Below are positions 60,658 to 64,000 of a stretch of DNA of 64,000 nucleotides, piece after piece. Made by a program: the position numbers and the translations under genes. The DNA lies in the NCBI RefSeq assembly GCF_018613675.1, contig NZ_JAGGPQ010000025.1, forward strand, positions 61,020 to 125,019, in the 5' to 3' direction. The notes beneath the pieces were generated by a model, which was not told the origin of the DNA, made no database searches, and saw only the letters and a list, made by a program, of their open reading frames with translations. Numbering within the stretch: the stretch's first letter is position 1; every line of letters starts with the position of its first letter. This stretch comes from Arthrobacter sp. ISL-85. Lineage in GTDB: Bacteria > Actinomycetota > Actinomycetes > Actinomycetales > Micrococcaceae.

Positions 60658-60874
60658 TAAAACCGGCTTTCGCGCAGGTCAGGACGGGAATGACACGTGC
60701 ACGGAAATGTCCATCGATTAGCTACGTGCGGGTAATTCCGCGATAATAGTAAGTAAGCAAGGACAAAAGCATTCAGAAAACGCGCAGCCTTGGCGGTGGT
60801 GCAACCACCCTGCCATAGCGGCCTGATCGACATGCGGACACAGCCCGCCCGGGCTGGTTCGTCCTGGGACAAAA

Positions 60875-60890
60875 TGGAGGGGAATTCCTC
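60875..60890 (+). promoter_or_regulatory. Ribosome site of the DUF3117 gene inside a small hairpin
   Basis: GGAGGGGAATTCCTC immediately before the ATG: GAGG can pair with CCTC and AATT is self-complementary, so the ribosome site may be partly masked. Confidence 0.35.
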
Positions 60891-61058
60891 ATGGCGGCTA
60901 TGAAACCACGCACCGGCGACGGCCCAATGGAAGTCACCAAGGAGGGCCGCAGCCTGATCATGCGCGTCCCGCTCGAAGGCGGCGGGCGCCTGGTGGTCGA
61001 ACTGAACGCTGCCGAAGCAGCCAACCTCAAGGAATGCCTGGTGGGCGTTACCGAATAG
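60891..61058 (+). CDS. DUF3117-family small protein
   Basis: A 55-residue protein: MAAMKPRTGDGPMEVTKEG at the start, then RSLIMRVPLEGGGRLVVEL and AAEAANLKECL. DUF3117 is nearly invariant across actinobacteria (Rv1211 in M. tuberculosis) and is of unknown function. It is one compact beta-rich domain. The ribosome site GGAGGGG is close. A 233-base leader with a GATAAT-like -10 near 60740 suggests its own promoter. A 17-bp terminator follows immediately. Confidence 0.92.
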   Translation: MAAMKPRTGDGPMEVTKEGRSLIMRVPLEGGGRLVVELNAAEAANLKECLVGVTE

Positions 61059-61065
61059 CCGTGCC

Positions 61066-61106
61066 GGTCAGGGTGCGCAGCCCGCGGGCTGCGCACCCTG
61101 ACCTTT
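61066..61106. terminator. Bidirectional terminator between DUF3117 and O-methyltransferase
   Basis: A perfect 17-bp stem (61066-61082 against 61087-61103) with CGCG loop and TTT tract, between convergent genes. Confidence 0.9.
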
Positions 61107-61115
61107 CTGCGCCGC

Positions 61116-61748
61116 CTATTTCTTGACGGCCACCAGCAGGCCGTCCCCGGTGGGAAGCATTGCCGAAGCAAGCCTGTCGTCGTCGCGGATGGCTTTGCCC
61201 ACCTGCCGCAGGGTTACGGTGTTGGGCTCCCTGCCCGCAGGGTTGGCCACTTTGTCCTTGTCCAAGGCGTCGTTGATGACCAGCAATCCCGAACGCTTGA
61301 GCAGCCGGATGGCCTGTTCCACGTAGCCGGGCAGTCCGGGCTTGTCCGCATCGATGAAGACAAGATCGTAGGCGCCGTCCGTGAGCCGCGGCAGGACGTC
61401 GCCGGCGCGGCCGGAAATGGTGCGGGTCCGGTTGGCGGGACTCCCGGCCTCGGCGAACGCTTCGCGGGCAGCCCGCAAGTGCTCCACGTCAACGTCGATG
61501 GTGGTCAGGACGGCGTGCGGGCCAAGGCCCCGGAGCAGGCAGACGCCTGAGACGCCCGCGCCGGTGCCGATTTCCACTGCGGTCTGCGCCTTGGAAGCGG
61601 CGGCCAAAACCGTAAGGACGGCGCCCACGCCGGGGCTGACGGCGCTTACCCCTAATTCGAAGGAACGTTCCCGGGCCCGAAGCATAACCTCATCCTCAGC
61701 GGGCAGATCTTCTGCATAGGACCAGCTGCTGGATTTGTCGGCGCTCAT
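61116..61748 (-). CDS. O-methyltransferase (catechol-type family 3)
   Basis: The 210-residue SAM-dependent enzyme has motif I AVEIGTGAGVSGVCLLRGL (about 57-75), the acidic loop TTIDVDVEHLRAAREAF and the metal-binding LVFIDADKPGLPGYVEQ. It resembles the divalent-metal O-methyltransferases such as Rv1220c, at the same place before sigE. The substrate is unknown. It is divergent from sigE across about 230 bases. Confidence 0.9.
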   Translation of the reverse strand: MSADKSSSWSYAEDLPAEDEVMLRARERSFELGVSAVSPGVGAVLTVLAAASKAQTAVEIGTGAGVSGVCLLRGLGPHAVLTTIDVDVEHLRAAREAFAEAGSPANRTRTISGRAGDVLPRLTDGAYDLVFIDADKPGLPGYVEQAIRLLKRSGLLVINDALDKDKVANPAGREPNTVTLRQVGKAIRDDDRLASAMLPTGDGLLVAVKK

Positions 61749-61978
61749 GGATAATCGCTTTCTGGGCGGTAAGGGGGGAATGTCTCCTCCAGCCTACTGT
61801 GTCCGGCTGGGCCGGACCGGGAAGCAGCCATTGCGCCGAAGGCGGAAGTTTCCCGGTCGTCAGGAAATTCCCAGCCAAGTTTGACATGATTGGTATCCGC
61901 TCATCCAAATGGTGACCGGCGCCGAATCAGAGATGTCAACAGTATCCGGGCGTTAGCATTCCACGAGGGGAGTGGACG

Positions 61979-62593
61979 ATGTCATCTTCAGTTGTGGCAC
62001 CTGTCCCTGCAGTAAACAATCCCGACGATGAGTGGGTCCGTCCCACCTGGGAAGAAGTGGTCACCAATCACTCCGCGAAGGTCTACCGGCTGGCGTACCG
62101 CCTGACCGGAAACAAATTCGACGCCGAGGACCTCACCCAGGAAGTCTTCGTCCGGGTGTTCCGTTCGCTGGAAAACTTCAAGCCCGGAACACTCGATGGC
62201 TGGCTGCACCGCATCACCACCAACCTGTTCCTGGACCAGGCCCGGCGGAAGACCCGCATTCGATTCGACGCCCTTGCCGAGGACGCCGAGTCCCGGCTGC
62301 CCGGCCGCGAGCCCGGTCCCGAGCAGAGCTTCGAGCTGAACAACCTGGACCTGGACGTGCAGGCCGCACTGGAGGAACTGCCGCCGGACTTCCGTGCCGC
62401 AGTGGTCCTGTGCGACCTTGAGGGCCTGTCCTACGACGAAGTCGCAGAAGCCCTGGGGGTCAAGCTCGGCACTGTCCGCTCGCGCATCCACCGAGGCAGG
62501 ACCATGCTCCGCGAAAAGCTGGCCCACCGCGATCCGCGCCCGCAGCAGTCGCGCCGCAAGCTTTCGATGCCCCGCATCGCCGGGATCCTCTGA
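61979..62593 (+). CDS. sigE: ECF RNA polymerase sigma factor SigE-like
   Basis: A 204-residue extracytoplasmic-function sigma factor. Region 2 is KVYRLAYRLTGNKFDAEDLTQEVFVRVFRSL, binding core and the -10. Region 4 is DFRAAVVLCDLEGLSYDEVAEALGVKLGTVRSRIHRGR, binding the -35. The N- and C-terminal extensions are short. The neighbours (O-methyltransferase upstream, anti-sigma and tatB downstream) match mycobacterial sigE, which answers envelope and oxidative stress. The ATG has GAGGGGAGTGG upstream. Confidence 0.94.
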   Translation: MSSSVVAPVPAVNNPDDEWVRPTWEEVVTNHSAKVYRLAYRLTGNKFDAEDLTQEVFVRVFRSLENFKPGTLDGWLHRITTNLFLDQARRKTRIRFDALAEDAESRLPGREPGPEQSFELNNLDLDVQAALEELPPDFRAAVVLCDLEGLSYDEVAEALGVKLGTVRSRIHRGRTMLREKLAHRDPRPQQSRRKLSMPRIAGIL

Positions 62594-62600
62594 ACGGCAT

Positions 62601-63503
62601 ATGAGGTCCCAGTTTCCTTTCGGCGGCAGGCATCAGCGCACCGGCAGCCACCTTGAGGCCTGCCAGGAGTGTGCCGCCACCCTGCGCCGGGAACGGCAGT
62701 ACCTTGAGCGTCTCCGGGATGCTCCCATCCCGCCAGCCAGCCACGACCTGACGGCACGGCTGCTGGCCCGCACCTCCGAACTGGCAGCCCAGCCCCCTGC
62801 CGCGGTGCAGCCCCACCAGGGCCTCACCTCCCGCATGGCCGCCCGGGCGCTTGCGCTCACCGCCGGTGGAACCATGGCAGCTGCCGGGGTGCTGGCCGTG
62901 GGAGCATTCACAGCAGCGGGAGACCCGGCGGGCGGCGAACCGGCGGGAACCGAGGCCGCATTTTCACATGCCTCGTCCCAGACTCCCGCGGACGGCAGGG
63001 CCCTAAGCGCCGCCCAACTGGCCACCCTGCGCTCCGAGGGATGGGTCTGTCCGGAACTCGAAGCCATGGGATTCCATCTGGAGGCGGCCCGGGCGCTGGT
63101 GGTTAACGGGGAGCCCGCAGTGGAGCTGAGACTCACTGACGGTGCCCATCATGCCACTGTCACGGAACAGCACCCCGTCGCCACGGAACCTGCAGCCCAA
63201 CCAGCCCAACCCCCGCTGGTTCCGGGGACCGCGGCGGGCCAGGCGGGTGGACGGCCACAGGAATCCGGCACCTCTGCGTGGTCCGGGACCTACCAGGCCG
63301 CCGGGCTCACCATCACCTACCGCTCCGACCTTCCCGCCGGCCAGGCCGACGATGCCATGCCCATCCTCAAGCGTCTTGCCGATTCCGCCGCAGAAGGGGT
63401 GGCTGCAGCCGTCCCGGAACAACGGCAGGGGCAGGCTGCGGAACCCCTGGATGCACGGCTGGAGCGCGGAATCAACAAGATCGCGGCCCTGTTCACCCAG
63501 TGA
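62601..63503 (+). CDS. rseA: Membrane-anchored zinc anti-sigma factor
   Basis: The 300-residue protein starts with a short cytoplasmic zinc-binding anti-sigma module (GSHLEACQECAATLRRERQYLERL: His-x3-Cys-x2-Cys, residues 16-40), a helix, then a membrane segment (about 80-102, LTAGGTMAAAGVLAVGAFTAAG). A long outside region contains a sensor-like domain (SEGWVCPELEAMGFHLEAARAL). It should hold SigE inactive until stress. It is longer than mycobacterial RseA and has a transmembrane tether. The ATG is eight bases after the sigE stop; the upstream frame to 62394 lies inside sigE. Confidence 0.85.
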   Translation: MRSQFPFGGRHQRTGSHLEACQECAATLRRERQYLERLRDAPIPPASHDLTARLLARTSELAAQPPAAVQPHQGLTSRMAARALALTAGGTMAAAGVLAVGAFTAAGDPAGGEPAGTEAAFSHASSQTPADGRALSAAQLATLRSEGWVCPELEAMGFHLEAARALVVNGEPAVELRLTDGAHHATVTEQHPVATEPAAQPAQPPLVPGTAAGQAGGRPQESGTSAWSGTYQAAGLTITYRSDLPAGQADDAMPILKRLADSAAEGVAAAVPEQRQGQAAEPLDARLERGINKIAALFTQ

Positions 63504-63559
63504 TACGGACTGTTTTCCCATCCGCTGGGTGGGAATCGTCACTCACCGCCCGGAGAGGG

Positions 63560-63565
63560 TAATCT
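63560..63565 (+). promoter_or_regulatory. tatB -10 box, leaderless
   Basis: TAATCT lies seven bases before the GTG with no ribosome site between. tatB may thus be transcribed apart from sigE-rseA. Confidence 0.45.
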
Positions 63566-63572
63566 TCCTAAA

Positions 63573-63977
63573 GTGTTTGGAATCAACGGCCCGGAGTTCA
63601 TCCTTCTGCTGATCATTGGCGTCCTGGTGATCGGCCCCAAGCGGCTGCCGGAATATACCCAGAAGCTGGCAAACCTGGTCAAGGAAGTCCGCCGGATGGC
63701 CAACGGCGCGCGGGAACAAATCAAGGAAGAAGTGGGCATCGACATCGACGATGTCGACTGGAAGAAGTACGATCCCCGCCAGTACGATCCCCGGCGCATC
63801 ATCAAGGAAGCACTGCTCGACGACGACACCAAGCCTGTCAGCGCAGGCGCACCAGCCGCAGTGGCTGCAGTTTCAGGTGCGGCGGCCGCGGCGGATGCGG
63901 CACCCAAGCGCCCCGAAAGGGCAGTGCAACGGCTGGCCCCGGGCGAGTCTGCCCCGTTCGACACCGAGGCCACCTAG
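63573..63977 (+). CDS. tatB: Sec-independent protein translocase TatB
   Basis: The 134-residue protein has the N-terminal helix FGINGPEFILLLIIGVLVIGP with the Glu at position 8 typical of TatB, the amphipathic helix KRLPEYTQKLANLVKEVRRMANGARE, then an acidic stretch VGIDIDDVDWKKYDPRQYDPRR and an Ala-rich tail. It binds twin-arginine precursors with TatC. GTG start with -10 TAATCT seven bases upstream. In mycobacteria htrA lies between rseA and tatB; here only 69 bases separate them. Confidence 0.95.
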   Translation: MFGINGPEFILLLIIGVLVIGPKRLPEYTQKLANLVKEVRRMANGAREQIKEEVGIDIDDVDWKKYDPRQYDPRRIIKEALLDDDTKPVSAGAPAAVAAVSGAAAAADAAPKRPERAVQRLAPGESAPFDTEAT

Positions 63978-64000
63978 CTGTATTGACCTGCGAGGTTGGT

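Overview
The window is a high-GC, gene-dense chromosomal segment from a Gram-positive actinobacterium. Protein style, alanine- and proline-rich tails, frequent GTG starts, a succinylase-type diaminopimelate pathway and actinobacterial gene order all point to Micrococcaceae, most likely Arthrobacter or Pseudarthrobacter. The order of several blocks follows Mycobacterium tuberculosis (recalled from general knowledge, not searched): Ruc/FmdB - formyl-THF cyclo-ligase - galU - RimJ-like - SepX-like (1-4139); xseB - xseA - ispH - ychF (24950-32193); and typA - ferredoxin - dapC - dapD - dapE - LOG protein - DivIVA-domain protein - DUF3117 - O-methyltransferase - sigE - anti-sigma - tatB (43528-63977).

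Layout. 1-4139 is the first conserved block; it carries a CIRCE-like HrcA operator in front of the FmdB/Ruc-type zinc-ribbon gene. A tRNA-Ala(CGC) sits at 4272. 4660-11952 is more accessory: a secreted two-repeat protein, a frameshifted UmuC remnant, a secreted HNH-like protein, an APC permease, a 50-residue membrane protein, a broken Pr6Pr-family gene and corA, which is coupled to an Lrp regulator. 11953-18891 has transporter/regulator pairs (Lrp-MFS, Lrp, MFS-LysR), a BadF-type kinase and a pirin. 19130-22654 is an OpuC-like compatible-solute ABC operon. 22796-32193 is housekeeping: aminotransferase, PPK2, exonuclease VII, IspH, a lone CbbX/EccA-like AAA protein, RmuC and YchF.

32194-34760 is a decayed mobile island. 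A tyrosine integrase gene is split by a 940-bp IS5-family element with 15-bp terminal repeats and a CTAG duplication. Beside it lie an excisionase remnant, a frameshifted hypothetical gene and several strong hairpins. 34812-42250 is a peptide ABC transporter cluster with two binding proteins, two permeases and one fused double ATPase. 42353-58009 holds an SGNH hydrolase, TypA, ferredoxin, the diaminopimelate genes dapC, dapD and dapE, citrate synthase, GalE, a TetR regulator, a lytic-transglycosylase-like protein and a gluABCD-type amino acid importer. The right end is the conserved stress and envelope block ending in sigE, a membrane anti-sigma factor and tatB, with no htrA between the last two.

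Many genes appear to be transcribed leaderless: a TANNNT -10 box lies six to eight bases before the start codon. Most convergent gene pairs are separated by strong bidirectional hairpins. No CRISPR array, rRNA operon or complete prophage was seen. The most unusual signals are the CIRCE site, the IS that borrows its stop codon from the target duplication, a 26-bp perfect inverted repeat next to galE, and a 51-bp divergent leaderless dapD/dapE promoter.
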